A stretch of 64,000 bases of DNA from Mesorhizobium sp. M3A.F.Ca.ET.080.04.2.1 (GCF_003952525.1 NZ_CP034451.1:4564501-4628500); one strand, 5' to 3'; shown: positions 8,414 to 18,702, counted from the stretch's first letter. Numbers and translations: made by a program. Notes: a model not told the origin generated them from the sequence alone.

Positions 8414-9580
8414 ATGCTCATGGGAACAGCTGCGGCGTCCGACCCGTTTGTCGCTTCTTTGCCGGTCTTCGCAAAATTCGAAAGCGTTGCCGATATCGAC
8501 AACTATCGGCCTCTCCCCGATGGTTGGGCGCTGGCCACCGCCGATATCGTCGGCTCGACCAAGGCGATCGAGGCCGGGCGTTATAAAACCGTCAACATGG
8601 CTGGCGCCAGCGTCATTTCGGCGTTGCTCAACGCGCTGGGTCGGCAAGATCTTCCCTTTGTCTTCGGCGGCGACGGCGCGCTCGTGGCGTTTCCCGGCTC
8701 GGCGCTGGAGATCACCAGCAAGGCGCTGGCGGCTGTCCAGAGATGGGCGGCGGACGAACTGGACCTGACCTTGCGTGCCGCAATCGTGCCGATAGCGGAT
8801 ATAAGAGCGCAAGGGCTCGACGTTCGCGTGGCGAGGTTCCAAGCCTCCGAAGCGGTTTTCTATGCCATGTTCGCCGGCGGTGGCGGCAGTTGGGCGGAGG
8901 CCCAGATGAAAGCGGGGCGCTACCGCATCGGTCCTGCGCCGGCCGACGCGCGGCCGGATCTGACCGGTCTCTCGTGCCGCTGGAGCCCGATCGACGCCCG
9001 GCATGGCGAAATCGTCTCGATCATAGCCGTACCGGGTGCCTCGCGCGATTTGCGCGGTTTTCAGGTCCTGACTTCCGACATCATCGGCCTTGCCGGCGGA
9101 CAGGAACGCGGTGGCCATCCGGTGCCGGCCGATGGGCCGGCCTACAGTTTTTCGCCCGCCGGCCTCGATCTGGAGGCGCGGGCCGTCGCGCCGGCGGGAC
9201 GGCGGTGGCTGTCGAAGCTGTGGATACTGTTCCTGCTGTCGCTTGCGGCTGTCACCGATCGGTATGGCTGGACGATCGGCCGTTTCGATCCAAGGATCTA
9301 CAAACGCGACGTGGCCAGCAATTCGGATTTCCGGAAGTTCGACGACGGCTTGAAGATGACCATCGACGTGGACGCGGATGTGTTGCAACGGATCGAGAAC
9401 CGGCTGAAACAGGCGGAAGAGGCGGGCATTTGCAGCTATGGCCTGCACCGCCAGCAATCGGCCTTGATGACCTGTCTCGTCGCCTCGCCGCTGCAGCGCG
9501 ACCACGTTCATTTCATCGATGGCGCCGCTGGCGGCTACGCGATGGCTGCCGCGAGCCTGAAGGCGAAGGTGTCGGTCTGA
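8414..9580 (+). CDS. DUF3095 protein, nucleotide-cyclase-like
   Basis: About 388 residues from the ATG at 8414 (alternatives at 8402 and 8420; none has a clear ribosome-binding site). The protein matches the DUF3095 family as I recall it: an N-terminal ATADIVGSTKAIEAGRYK motif and FVFGGDGALVAFPG. These mirror the two metal-binding Asp loops of class III nucleotide cyclases, though the rest diverges. A hydrophobic segment (LWILFLLSLAAV) occurs near residue 275. The enzymatic activity of the family is not established to my knowledge. It sits head to head with the GT4/deacetylase pair and 45 bases upstream of a sugar-nucleotide dehydrogenase, in a region full of cyclases. Confidence 0.8.
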   Translation: MLMGTAAASDPFVASLPVFAKFESVADIDNYRPLPDGWALATADIVGSTKAIEAGRYKTVNMAGASVISALLNALGRQDLPFVFGGDGALVAFPGSALEITSKALAAVQRWAADELDLTLRAAIVPIADIRAQGLDVRVARFQASEAVFYAMFAGGGGSWAEAQMKAGRYRIGPAPADARPDLTGLSCRWSPIDARHGEIVSIIAVPGASRDLRGFQVLTSDIIGLAGGQERGGHPVPADGPAYSFSPAGLDLEARAVAPAGRRWLSKLWILFLLSLAAVTDRYGWTIGRFDPRIYKRDVASNSDFRKFDDGLKMTIDVDADVLQRIENRLKQAEEAGICSYGLHRQQSALMTCLVASPLQRDHVHFIDGAAGGYAMAAASLKAKVSV

Positions 9581-9625
9581 CGGCTTGCGGAGGTGCATTT
9601 TCCGCAATATGCCTCGAGGTCTTGG

Positions 9626-10987
9626 GTGACGGAAGGCAGATTTTTGGACGCCTCACAATCGATATATGACCGTCTTCTGAAGCGGATTTCGACGCGCGCC
9701 GCGCAAGTCGGCGTGATCGGACTGGGCTATGTCGGGTTGCCGCTTGCGGTTGCGATCGCACGCGCCGGCTTCCCGGTTTACGGCTTCGACATCGAAGCCC
9801 AGAAGGTCGAGAGCCTGAACAACGGCCAATCCTACATTGAGGCTGTGACGTCGACAGCCCTTGCCGGCCAGGTGGCGAGCGGACGGTTCCGCGCCACTGC
9901 GGATTTTGCCGAACTGGCCGTCTGCGATGTCGTCATCATCTGCGTTCCGACACCGCTGACGAAAAACCGTGAACCGGACCTCTCCTTTGTCAGGAACACG
10001 GCAGGCACCATCGCGAAGCATCTGCTTCCCGGCCAACTGATCGTGCTGGAATCGACCACCTATCCCGGCACCACCGACGACGTGATCAAGCCCATACTGG
10101 AAGAAACCGGCTTGCAGTCGAAGAAAGATTTCTACCTCGGCTTCTCGCCCGAACGCGAGGATCCCGGCAACCGCAGCTTTGAAGTCGCGACGATCCCCAA
10201 GGTCGTGGCAGGCGACGGCATTGAAGCGGCAACGCTGGTGCAGGCTTTCTACCAGGGCGTGGTCGAGACCGTCGTTCCGGTTACCAGCACGGCGACAGCC
10301 GAAGCCGTCAAGCTGACGGAAAACATCTTCCGCTCGGTCAATATAGCCCTGGTCAACGAGTTGAAGGTCGTGCTCGGCGCGATGGGCATCGACATCTGGG
10401 AGGTTATCGAGGCGGCAAAGAGCAAGCCCTTCGGCTACATGCCTTTCTATCCCGGCCCCGGTCTTGGCGGGCACTGCGTTCCGATCGATCCCTTCTACCT
10501 GACGTGGAAGGCGCGCGAATACGAACTGCCGACCCGCTTCATCGAACTGGCGGCAGAGATCAACACGGCTATGCCGCGTCATGTGGTCGATGAACTGGCG
10601 AAAGCGCTGGATCGGCGTTGCGGCAAGGCACTCAGCCGCTCGCGAATTCTCATCATCGGGCTCGCCTACAAGAAGAACGTGCCCGACATCCGGGAAAGTC
10701 CTTCATTACGGCTCATTGAGCTCATCGAGGAATGGGGCGGCAGGGCAGAATTCCACGATCCGCATGTTGCCGAGATACCGACCACACGGGAGCATATGGC
10801 GCTCAAGGGGCGCCGCTCGATCGAATTGACCGAGGCCGCCTTGAAGGATTTCGATGCTGTCGTCGTGGCAACCGACCACGACGCGATCGACTATCAGGCG
10901 ATCGCTGATCACGCTCTTCTGGTCGTCGACACACGCAATGTTTTTGGTCGCCTCGGGCTGGCCCGAGACACGGTGGTGAAGGCCTGA
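9626..10987 (+). CDS. Nucleotide sugar dehydrogenase (UDP-GlcNAc/UDP-Glc 6-dehydrogenase family)
   Basis: Start taken as GTG at 9626, with GAGGT five bases upstream; an in-frame GTG at 9593 is an alternative. 453 residues. The Rossmann motif VGVIGLGYVGLPLA is followed by the catalytic Thr/Glu region and the catalytic Cys in GPGLGGHCVPIDPFY. The C-terminal domain begins near IIGLAYKKNVPDIRESP. This pattern is closest to the WbpA/TuaD-type enzymes that oxidise a UDP-sugar C6 alcohol to a uronic acid with two NAD+. It probably supplies an acidic sugar for the polysaccharide made by the neighbouring transferases. It runs in the same direction as the DUF3095 gene and the next cyclase. Confidence 0.9.
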   Translation: MTEGRFLDASQSIYDRLLKRISTRAAQVGVIGLGYVGLPLAVAIARAGFPVYGFDIEAQKVESLNNGQSYIEAVTSTALAGQVASGRFRATADFAELAVCDVVIICVPTPLTKNREPDLSFVRNTAGTIAKHLLPGQLIVLESTTYPGTTDDVIKPILEETGLQSKKDFYLGFSPEREDPGNRSFEVATIPKVVAGDGIEAATLVQAFYQGVVETVVPVTSTATAEAVKLTENIFRSVNIALVNELKVVLGAMGIDIWEVIEAAKSKPFGYMPFYPGPGLGGHCVPIDPFYLTWKAREYELPTRFIELAAEINTAMPRHVVDELAKALDRRCGKALSRSRILIIGLAYKKNVPDIRESPSLRLIELIEEWGGRAEFHDPHVAEIPTTREHMALKGRRSIELTEAALKDFDAVVVATDHDAIDYQAIADHALLVVDTRNVFGRLGLARDTVVKA

Positions 10988-11251
10988 GGCGTGTGAGCCG
11001 GCGAATCTTTCACCCGCTGTCAGGATCGTGGTTGCATTCCGCCGACGGGCTCAACACATAATGCCCCGGAAGGTAGAAGCAGTTGCGCCTGCTCCTTGCC
11101 TGCAAGGACAGCGTTCGAGAAATTCTTCGCCGGCTTTGCAGCTGAAGCCGGCTTCATTGACTTCGAGGGTCCTGTATCTAAGTCGTTGGCGAACTGTTTT
11201 ATGGACGGATCAAACGATAATGGCTCCGTCTTCGACGGGTTTCGAGATCGC

Positions 11252-12592
11252 ATGAGCACAGCGCAAGCAGAGATTTCCACCATTCTCATGGACAAGGTTG
11301 CCGATTGGCTGACCCAATCGGCGCTGGCGGGCAACGACCTGGAAACGTTGGTAAAGGGCTTTTGCGAACGGCTAGCTGCTGCCGGCCTGCCGCTGAAGCG
11401 GGTGCATCTGAGCTTTTCGATGCTTCATCCGCTTTATGACGCGCTTGGCTTCACCTGGCTTCGCGGCCATGGCATGGAAGTGGAAGGCTTCCGCAATAAG
11501 GGCGGCGTGCCGTCCGACAGGTTCCTGACCAGTCCATACTTCCATCTGCTCAGCAACAAGCTCGACCATCTGCGGCGCCGGTTGGACACGTCCGTGCCGT
11601 CGGAGTTTCCTGTTTTCGATGAACTCAGGCTTATGGGCATCACCGACTACATGGCTTTCGTCCATCCCTTCGGCGGCAGCACCAGTCAGGGCATGATGGG
11701 CTCCTGGTCCACCGACAGCGCCGCAGGCTTCAGCGACAGCATGATTTCGGCGCTGCTGCGCATCCAGAACCATCTCGCTATCGCAACCAAGATGGCGGTG
11801 CTCACCAAGCTCGCCGACAACATGATGACCACCTATCTCGGCGGCGACGCCGGCAGGCGCGTGCTTGACGGCCAGATCAAGCGCGGCGAGGGCGATACCA
11901 TCCGGGCCGCACTGGTCATGGCCGATATGCGCGGGTCGTCAAGGCTCGCCGAAACCTCCGGCCGCGAAATCTATATCGACACGCTGAACCAGTTTTTCGA
12001 CGCCGTAGCTGCACCGTTCAATCGCAATGGCGGGCAGATCATGAGTTTCATAGGTGATGGCTTTATTGCGGTCTATCCTTGCGAAAGGCACCGCTCGCAG
12101 TCCGAGATCGCCTGCCAAGCTGCTCTTGCAGCAGCGCACAAGGCCACGGCGCGCGTGATGGATCTCAATTTGCATAGAAAAGAAAAGGGACTGTCGGAGA
12201 TAAAGTTTGGCATCGGCCTGCATGTCGGCAATGTGATGTTCGGCAATGTCGGGCTTACCGACCGGCTGACATTCTCCGTCTTCGGCGCGGCTGTGAACGA
12301 GGTCCAGCGCCTCCAGATCTTCACTAAGAAATATCCTCACAGCGTCCTGGCCAGCGAACACTTCGCCAGCTATTGCGGCGCCAGCAAATGGCTGACGCTC
12401 GGCAAGGAAGAACTGCCCGGCATCAAGCAGAAGCTGACGGTGCTTTCACCCGATCTCTCGGGTGCTCTCGCAGTCGATGAAGACGCTGCGCTGGAGCCGA
12501 TTTACGGCCGGAGATCGGACGCCGAGCAGGTCATGCTGCTTCATCGCGATACCGCGCGGCTGTCGGCAGGTGACCCCAGAAAGCTCCAGTAA
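11252..12592 (+). CDS. Class III adenylate/guanylate cyclase with N-terminal regulatory domain
   Basis: 446 residues from ATG 11252; in-frame starts at 11201 and 11096 are possible. The N-terminal half (about 1-200) lacks transmembrane segments and resembles the cytosolic sensor region often placed before bacterial cyclases. The catalytic domain has the first metal Asp in MADMRGSS (about D225), the second in FIGDGF (about D269), and the transition-state Asn/Arg pair in GAAVNEVQRLQ. The catalytic set looks complete. It lies 264 bases after the sugar dehydrogenase and 140 bases before the peptide importer, on the same strand. Confidence 0.85.
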   Translation: MSTAQAEISTILMDKVADWLTQSALAGNDLETLVKGFCERLAAAGLPLKRVHLSFSMLHPLYDALGFTWLRGHGMEVEGFRNKGGVPSDRFLTSPYFHLLSNKLDHLRRRLDTSVPSEFPVFDELRLMGITDYMAFVHPFGGSTSQGMMGSWSTDSAAGFSDSMISALLRIQNHLAIATKMAVLTKLADNMMTTYLGGDAGRRVLDGQIKRGEGDTIRAALVMADMRGSSRLAETSGREIYIDTLNQFFDAVAAPFNRNGGQIMSFIGDGFIAVYPCERHRSQSEIACQAALAAAHKATARVMDLNLHRKEKGLSEIKFGIGLHVGNVMFGNVGLTDRLTFSVFGAAVNEVQRLQIFTKKYPHSVLASEHFASYCGASKWLTLGKEELPGIKQKLTVLSPDLSGALAVDEDAALEPIYGRRSDAEQVMLLHRDTARLSAGDPRKLQ

Positions 12593-12732
12593 ACTGGCAA
12601 ACCTGGTCCGAATGGCTCCAAAGCCAGTCCGGTTGCCGGTTCCGCCTCAGGCGACCGCTTCGAATCCAAGTTGCTCTAGGCTGGCAATGCGTTAGTCTCA
12701 CCTCGGACCTGCCAGAGTGGGGCTGGTGTGGA

Positions 12733-14628
12733 ATGAATTCGGGTGTTGATCTGCTGCGGATCGAGGATGTTGGCATCTCCTTTGCCATCATCGGGGGACC
12801 GTTGCATGCCGTCAGGCGCGCAAACCTTCGCGTCCTGCCCGGCAAGGTTACCGCGCTTGTGGGCGAGTCCGGCTCCGGAAAATCGGTTCTCAGCCAGGCA
12901 GTGATGGGCATTTTGCCGGCATCAGCCCATGTTCGCGGCCGTATCCTGTTTTCCGATCCTGAACGGCCCGGCACGACGCAGGATATACTGAAGATGCCGC
13001 GCGATGGACCCGAGATACGGGCGTTTAGAGGCAGCCGCATCGGCAAGATCTTTCAGGAGCCGATGACATCGCTGTCGCCGCTGCACACGATCGGCAACCA
13101 GGTCAGCGAGTCCTTGCAGATTCATACACCCATGTCTCGGGCGGAGCGCAAGGCACGGACCGAGGAAATGCTCGGCCTTGTCGGCTTTCCCAATCCCAAG
13201 CGCGCCTATGACATGTATCCCTTTGAGCTTTCGGGAGGATTGCGTCAGCGCGCAATGATCGCGATGGCGCTTATCTGCCGGCCCGCCCTGTTGATCGCCG
13301 ACGAGCCGACGACGGCATTGGACGTCACCATCCAGGCGCAGATCCTGCAATTGCTGCGCGGGCTTCAGACCAAGCTCAATATGGCGATGCTGCTGATCAC
13401 CCACGACCTCGGCGTGGTCGCCAATGTCGCCGACGAGGTGGTGGTCATGTACCATGGCGAGATCATGGAAGCGGGACCTGTCGAGGCGATATTCCGCCGG
13501 CCAGGTCACCCTTACCTGAAGGGCCTGATGGCGGCCGTTCCGCATTTCGACCTGAAGCCGGGCGAACGGCTAAAGGCGCTCCGCGAGGTGCCGGTGAATG
13601 TCGGGAACCTGCTCGGCAAGCAAACGGCACCGGCATCGACGGGGCCGGACGACATCCTGCTGTCGGTCAGGGATCTGAAAAAGGTCTTCACCATCCGCAA
13701 GTCCGGATGGTTCGGCGGCGATCATCAAACCTCCGTGCGTGCCGTGGACGGCGTGAGCTTCGATATCAGGCGGGGTGAGTGCCTGGGCCTGGTCGGCGAA
13801 AGCGGTTCCGGCAAGACCACTGTCAGCAAAATCCTCATGCGGGCTGTCACCCCAAGCGGCGGCTCTGTGACCTTCAACGGTCGCGACGGACCGATCGACG
13901 TCTTGGCAGGCGAGGGAGACACCCTGCGCATGCTGCGCGCCAAAATCCAGATGGTCTTCCAAGATCCGGTTTCGTCGCTTTCGCCTCGCATGACGGTGGA
14001 GAACATCTTGAGCGAGCCGCTGGAAATCCATCAACGTGGCGATGCCGCGTCCCGGCTGGCCACGGTCAAAAGCCTGATGCAGGCAATCGGACTCGATCCG
14101 CGCTTTATCAAGCGCTATCCGCACAGTTTCTCCGGCGGGCAGCGTCAGCGTATCGGCATCGCACGCGCCTTGGCGCTGGGACCCGAACTGCTGATCTGCG
14201 ACGAGCCGGTTTCGGCGCTCGATGTCTCTGTCCAGGCGCAGATCCTGAACCTTCTGAAAGACCTGCAGAAGGAATTGGGCCTGACCTACCTGTTCATATC
14301 CCACAATCTCGCGGTGGTGGACTACATGGCTGACCGCATCGCGGTCATGTGCGGCGGGCGTATCGTCGAGCTTGCCCCGCGCGAAATTCTGCTCAGGAAA
14401 CCGATCCACCCCTACACGCGCTCACTGGTCGCCGCAGTACCCTTCCCGGATCTCGACCGGCCGATGGATTTCAAGACGCTGAAGCTCAGCGGCGCTTCCG
14501 ACACCAGCGCATGGGGACCGCAATTCCGGGACGAGGGCGACGCGGATACGCTGTCACCCCTCGATCTTGGCGGCGGCCACCTCGTGCTGGCTCGACGTTC
14601 GGCCAATGTCAGCGAGCTACGCCATTGA
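12733..14628 (+). CDS. yejF: Peptide ABC transporter ATP-binding protein with two fused NBDs
   Basis: 631 residues with two complete ABC ATPase domains in one chain, as in YejF/GsiA. NBD1 has [16 protein letters not shown] and [12 protein letters not shown]2 has [17 protein letters not shown] and CDEPVSALD. Each is followed by the oligopeptide C-terminal extension (HPYLKGL and HPYTRSL). It energises uptake of peptides or peptide-like compounds. Its stop codon overlaps the TTG start of the binding-protein gene. The set 12733-18702 is a complete importer operon in the order ATPase, binding protein, permease, permease. The symbol reflects architecture; the substrate is not known. Confidence 0.85.
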   Translation: MNSGVDLLRIEDVGISFAIIGGPLHAVRRANLRVLPGKVTALVGESGSGKSVLSQAVMGILPASAHVRGRILFSDPERPGTTQDILKMPRDGPEIRAFRGSRIGKIFQEPMTSLSPLHTIGNQVSESLQIHTPMSRAERKARTEEMLGLVGFPNPKRAYDMYPFELSGGLRQRAMIAMALICRPALLIADEPTTALDVTIQAQILQLLRGLQTKLNMAMLLITHDLGVVANVADEVVVMYHGEIMEAGPVEAIFRRPGHPYLKGLMAAVPHFDLKPGERLKALREVPVNVGNLLGKQTAPASTGPDDILLSVRDLKKVFTIRKSGWFGGDHQTSVRAVDGVSFDIRRGECLGLVGESGSGKTTVSKILMRAVTPSGGSVTFNGRDGPIDVLAGEGDTLRMLRAKIQMVFQDPVSSLSPRMTVENILSEPLEIHQRGDAASRLATVKSLMQAIGLDPRFIKRYPHSFSGGQRQRIGIARALALGPELLICDEPVSALDVSVQAQILNLLKDLQKELGLTYLFISHNLAVVDYMADRIAVMCGGRIVELAPREILLRKPIHPYTRSLVAAVPFPDLDRPMDFKTLKLSGASDTSAWGPQFRDEGDADTLSPLDLGGGHLVLARRSANVSELRH

Positions 14629-16523
14629 TCAGCCGGCGCACAGTCCTTGGGCTGATGGCTTCGGCATTTCTGCCGGGCACGTTGCGCGCCGGCGATCTGG
14701 AACCGGAATTTCTTCAGGCGCAGTTGAAGGCCAAGGCGCTGCCGGCACTCGCCGAACGCCTGCCCAAGAGCCCGCGCGCGTTGAATCTCGCTGCGATGGG
14801 CCGGCAGCCCGGCCAGTATGGCGGCACGCTGCGCACGATCATCGGCAGCCAGAAAGATATCCGGATGATGACCATCTACGGGTATGCTCGCCTGGTCGGC
14901 TACGACGAAAAGCTCAACATGCAACCCGACATTCTCGAAAGCTTCGACGTCGCGGATGATCGCATCTTCACTTTCAAGATCCGGGAAGGACATAAATGGT
15001 CTGACGGCAGCCTGCTGACGCCTGAGGATTTTCGCTATTGCTGGGAAGATGTCTGGCTGAACGATGAGCTTTCGCAAGGCGGGCTCGCTCCGGCCTTGCT
15101 GGCGGACGGCAAGGCGCCCCGCTTCGAGATCGTCGATCCGCTGACGGTCCGCTATAGTTGGGATGCGCCCAATCCCGACTTCCTGCCCAAGCTCGCTGCT
15201 GCTTCGCCGCTGTCGCTTGTTCTGCCGGCCGCCTATCTCAAGCAGTTCCACAAGAAGTACCAGGATCCATTCCGGCTCGCCGGCCTGATGAAGGAGAACC
15301 GGGCCCAGAAATGGACGCTCCTGCATATCCGCATGTCGCGTCAGTATCGCCCGGAAAACCCGGATCTGCCGACGCTCGATCCCTGGCAGAACCGGACCAA
15401 GCCGCCGGCCGAGCAGTTCATCTTCGAGCGGAACCCGTTCTTTCATCGGATAGACGAGAACGGGCGGCAACTGCCCTATGTTGACCGGATCGTATTGAAT
15501 GTGAGCTCGTCGGCGATCATTTCCGCCAAGACCGGTGCGGGCGAGAGCGACCTGCAATGCATGGGAATCGACTTTTCCGATTACGCCTTCCTGAAGGACG
15601 CGGAGAAGCGCTACCCGGTGAAGATGCATCTGTGGAAACGCACACAGGGTTCGCGGCTGGCGCTGCTGCCCAATCTGAATTGTGCCGACCAGGTGTGGCG
15701 TGGCCTTCTTCGCGACGTGCGGGTGCGCCGCGCACTTTCGCTCGCTGTGAACAGGCGCGAGATCAATTTGGCCGTGTTCTACGGATTGGCGCAGGAAAGT
15801 GCCGATACGGTCCTGCCGGAGAGCCCGCTCTACCGGCCGGAATTCGCGAAAGCCTGGGTCGCCCACGATCCTGACCAAGCCAATGCCCTGCTCGACGAGG
15901 TCGGGCTCCAGGCGCGTGACGATGACGGCCTGCGGATACTTCCCGATGGACGCCCGGCGCAGATCCTGGTGGAAACGGCCGGCGAAAGCACGCTGGAAAC
16001 CGACGCGCTTGAACTCATTACCGATCACTGGCGCAAGATCGGCATCGCGCTGTTCATCCGCACTTCCCAGCGCGACATCTTCCGCAGCCGCGCGCTTGGC
16101 GGCCAGATCATGATGTCGATGTGGTCGGGCATCGACAATGGCGTGGCGACCGCAGACATGAACCCGTACCAGCTGGCCCCCACCATGGACGACCAGCTGC
16201 AATGGCCGCTCTGGGGTGCTCACTACTTGTCTCACGGCACGCTCGGCGAGGCGCCCGATCTTCCGCCTGTGGTCGAGCTGATGGCTTTGCTCAAACGCTG
16301 GAACGCGTCGACCGAACCCACCGAGCGCGCCGAAATCTGGAATTCAATGCTGTCGATCTACACCGATCAGGTGTTTTCGATCGGCACGGTCAACGGAACA
16401 TATCAGCCGGTTCTGGCATCCGCGCGGCTGCGCAATCTGCCTGACAAGGCGCTCTACGGCTACGACCCGACCGCCTATTTCGGTGTCTACATGCCGGATA
16501 CATTCTGGCTTGGAGAGTCCTGA
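14625..16523 (+). CDS. yejA: Extracellular solute-binding protein family 5 (YejA-like), Tat-type signal
   Basis: 632 residues if translation starts at TTG 14625, which overlaps the ATPase stop in a TTGA arrangement. The frame is open upstream inside the ATPase gene, so longer starts are artefacts. The N-terminus SRRTVLGLMASAFLPG is a twin-arginine-like signal with hydrophobic core, and cleavage is likely after LRAG. The body has the family-5 features GGTLRT, YARLVGYDE, FKIREGHKWSDG and LTPEDFRYCWEDV. It captures peptides in the periplasm for the permeases that follow two bases downstream. An ATG at 14655 would destroy the signal sequence and is rejected. Confidence 0.85.
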   Translation: MISRRTVLGLMASAFLPGTLRAGDLEPEFLQAQLKAKALPALAERLPKSPRALNLAAMGRQPGQYGGTLRTIIGSQKDIRMMTIYGYARLVGYDEKLNMQPDILESFDVADDRIFTFKIREGHKWSDGSLLTPEDFRYCWEDVWLNDELSQGGLAPALLADGKAPRFEIVDPLTVRYSWDAPNPDFLPKLAAASPLSLVLPAAYLKQFHKKYQDPFRLAGLMKENRAQKWTLLHIRMSRQYRPENPDLPTLDPWQNRTKPPAEQFIFERNPFFHRIDENGRQLPYVDRIVLNVSSSAIISAKTGAGESDLQCMGIDFSDYAFLKDAEKRYPVKMHLWKRTQGSRLALLPNLNCADQVWRGLLRDVRVRRALSLAVNRREINLAVFYGLAQESADTVLPESPLYRPEFAKAWVAHDPDQANALLDEVGLQARDDDGLRILPDGRPAQILVETAGESTLETDALELITDHWRKIGIALFIRTSQRDIFRSRALGGQIMMSMWSGIDNGVATADMNPYQLAPTMDDQLQWPLWGAHYLSHGTLGEAPDLPPVVELMALLKRWNASTEPTERAEIWNSMLSIYTDQVFSIGTVNGTYQPVLASARLRNLPDKALYGYDPTAYFGVYMPDTFWLGES

Positions 16524-16525
16524 GC

Positions 16526-17524
16526 GTGCTGCGATATATTGTCTGGCGCATCGCCGTGATGGTTCCAACGCTGCTGATCATATCGGCACTGGTGTTCACG
16601 ATCATCGAACTTCCCCCAGGCGACTATTTCGACAGCTATGTTGCCGAGCTTCGGGCTCAGGGCGAAGCGGTCGACTCCGATCGCATCGAGATGATGCGCA
16701 AGGACTATGGTTTCGACAAGCCGCCGGTCATCCGCTACTTCTACTGGGTCGGCGGGATGCTGCACGGCGATTTCGGCTATTCCTTCGAATATGAGCTGCC
16801 GGTTCGCGACGTCGTCGGGGACCGAATGTGGCTGACCGTGCTGGTTTCCTTCGTCACGATCGTCTTCACCTGGCTCATCGCCTTTCCAATCGGCATGTAC
16901 TCGGCCACGCATCAATACAGCTGGGGCGATTACGGCCTGACCTTCTTGGGTCTTCTTGGCCTTGCCATCCCGAATTTCATGCTGGCGCTGATCCTGATGT
17001 ATTTCGCCAACATCTGGTTCGGCACGTCCATCGGCCATCTCATGGACCAGCAATATCTCGGCGAGCCGATGAGCTGGGCCAAGGTGAAATCGATCCTCGC
17101 CCATCTCTGGATCCCGGTCCTGATCATCGGCACCGGGGGCACGGCAAGCATGATCCGGCGGCTGCGCGCCAATCTGCTCGATGAGCTTCACAAGCAATAT
17201 GTCGTGACCGCGCGCGCAAAAGGCCTTCATCCCTTCAAGGCGCTGGTCAAATATCCGCTGCGCATGGCGCTCAATTTCTTTATTTCAGACATCGGCTCCA
17301 TCCTGCCGGCCATCATCTCCGGTGCCGAAATCACGGCGATCGTGCTGTCTTTGGAAACGACCGGTCCGATGCTGATCAAGGCGCTGCAAAGCCAGGACAT
17401 GTATCTGGCAGGGTCGTTTCTGATGTTCCTGGCCTTTCTGACGGTCATCGGCGTCCTGATATCCGACCTGGCGCTGGCGCTGCTTGATCCGCGAATTCGT
17501 TTGCAGGGCGGCAGCACCAAATGA
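16526..17524 (+). CDS. yejB: Peptide ABC transporter permease (YejB-like)
   Basis: 332 residues from GTG 16526, two bases after the binding-protein stop. The N-terminal membrane segment YIVWRIAVMVPTLLIISALV is the standard DppB-type start. Later helices surround the cytoplasmic EAA-like loop LHKQYVVTARAKGLHPFKALVKYPLR, where the Gly contacts the ATPase. About six transmembrane segments are visible. It overlaps the next permease gene by four bases (ATGA), so the two are coupled in translation. Confidence 0.9.
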   Translation: MLRYIVWRIAVMVPTLLIISALVFTIIELPPGDYFDSYVAELRAQGEAVDSDRIEMMRKDYGFDKPPVIRYFYWVGGMLHGDFGYSFEYELPVRDVVGDRMWLTVLVSFVTIVFTWLIAFPIGMYSATHQYSWGDYGLTFLGLLGLAIPNFMLALILMYFANIWFGTSIGHLMDQQYLGEPMSWAKVKSILAHLWIPVLIIGTGGTASMIRRLRANLLDELHKQYVVTARAKGLHPFKALVKYPLRMALNFFISDIGSILPAIISGAEITAIVLSLETTGPMLIKALQSQDMYLAGSFLMFLAFLTVIGVLISDLALALLDPRIRLQGGSTK

Positions 17525-18702
17525 ACACGCAATCGCCGCTGCCCGCTCCGGGTGCTCCACTGCAACACTATGTTTCCATCGCGCCCTTCGACCTCCAGTC
17601 GGTCGAGGCGATGACGCCTGAGCAGTCGAAGGTCTTCCAGGCGTCGCAGTTGCGGCTGATGTGGTGGAAATTCCGGCGCCACCGGCTTGCCCTCATATCC
17701 GGCATATTTCTGGCAGCGCTTTATTTCGGGATACTGATCTGCGAGTTCCTGGCGCCCTACAATCTGCATACGCGCAACATGGACTACATCTATTCGCCGC
17801 CGCAGCGGGTGCACCTGTTCCACAACGGCCAGTTCGTCGGGCCGTTCGTCTACGGCCGCCAGATGACGCTGGACATGGAGACGCTCAAGCGGAACTACAT
17901 CGAGAAACAGGATGACGTTCAGCGGATCCGTTTCTTCTGCAAGGGCGACAGTTACCGGTTCTGGGGCCTCATCGAAGGTGACAGGCATCTTGTCTGCCCT
18001 GCCGAAAACGGCCAGCTCTTTCTGGCCGGCACCGACAGGCTGGGACGCGATGTGTTTTCGCGCATCATCTATGGCGCACGCATTTCATTGACGATCGGCC
18101 TCGTCGGGATCGCTTTCAGCTTCCTGCTCGGCATAGTCATCGGCGGACTGGCCGGCTATCACGGCGGTATCTTCGACCTGATCGTCCAACGGGTAATCGA
18201 AGTTCTGCAATCGATCCCCAGCATTCCGCTATGGCTGGCTCTGGCGGCGATCATGCCGATGACCTGGAGCCCGATCCTGATCTATTTCGGCATCACCGTC
18301 ATCCTCGGGCTGCTCGACTGGACCGGACTGGCGCGCGCCGTGCGTTCAAAGCTTCTGGCCTTGCGCGAGGAGGATTACGTTCTGGCCGCGCAATTGATGG
18401 GCGCCAGCAGCAGCCGCATCATCCGCCGGCACCTCATTCCCGGTTTCATGTCGCATCTGATCGCGACGGCGACGATCTCCATACCCGGCATGATCCTGGG
18501 CGAGACGGCGCTGAGCTTTCTTGGCCTCGGCCTGAGGGCGCCGATAACCAGTTGGGGCATCCTGCTGACCGAGGCGCGCAGCGTCAGCGTGATCGCGTTC
18601 TATCCATGGCTGCTTTTGCCGATCCTGCCCGTCATTCTCGTCATCCTGGCGTTCAACTTCCTCGGCGACGGCTTGCGGGATGCCGCAGATCCCTACAAGT
18701 GA
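17521..18702 (+). CDS. yejE: Peptide ABC transporter permease (YejE-like)
   Basis: 393 residues, longer than DppC-type permeases because of a loop between the first helix (about 60-80) and the core (from about 170), as in YejE. The DRLGRDVFSRIIYGAR segment marks the family core. The EAA loop reads LREEDYVLAAQLMGASSSRIIRRHLIP, and GETALSFLGLGL follows, both typical. It closes the importer operon; about 200 bases without a recognisable terminator precede the next gene. Confidence 0.9.
   Translation: MNTQSPLPAPGAPLQHYVSIAPFDLQSVEAMTPEQSKVFQASQLRLMWWKFRRHRLALISGIFLAALYFGILICEFLAPYNLHTRNMDYIYSPPQRVHLFHNGQFVGPFVYGRQMTLDMETLKRNYIEKQDDVQRIRFFCKGDSYRFWGLIEGDRHLVCPAENGQLFLAGTDRLGRDVFSRIIYGARISLTIGLVGIAFSFLLGIVIGGLAGYHGGIFDLIVQRVIEVLQSIPSIPLWLALAAIMPMTWSPILIYFGITVILGLLDWTGLARAVRSKLLALREEDYVLAAQLMGASSSRIIRRHLIPGFMSHLIATATISIPGMILGETALSFLGLGLRAPITSWGILLTEARSVSVIAFYPWLLLPILPVILVILAFNFLGDGLRDAADPYK

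Noticed and set aside
12593..12732. Intrinsic terminator after the cyclase at 11252
   Set aside because: GGTTGCCGG and CCGCCTCAGGCG suggest pairing but no consistent stem with U-tract could be drawn.
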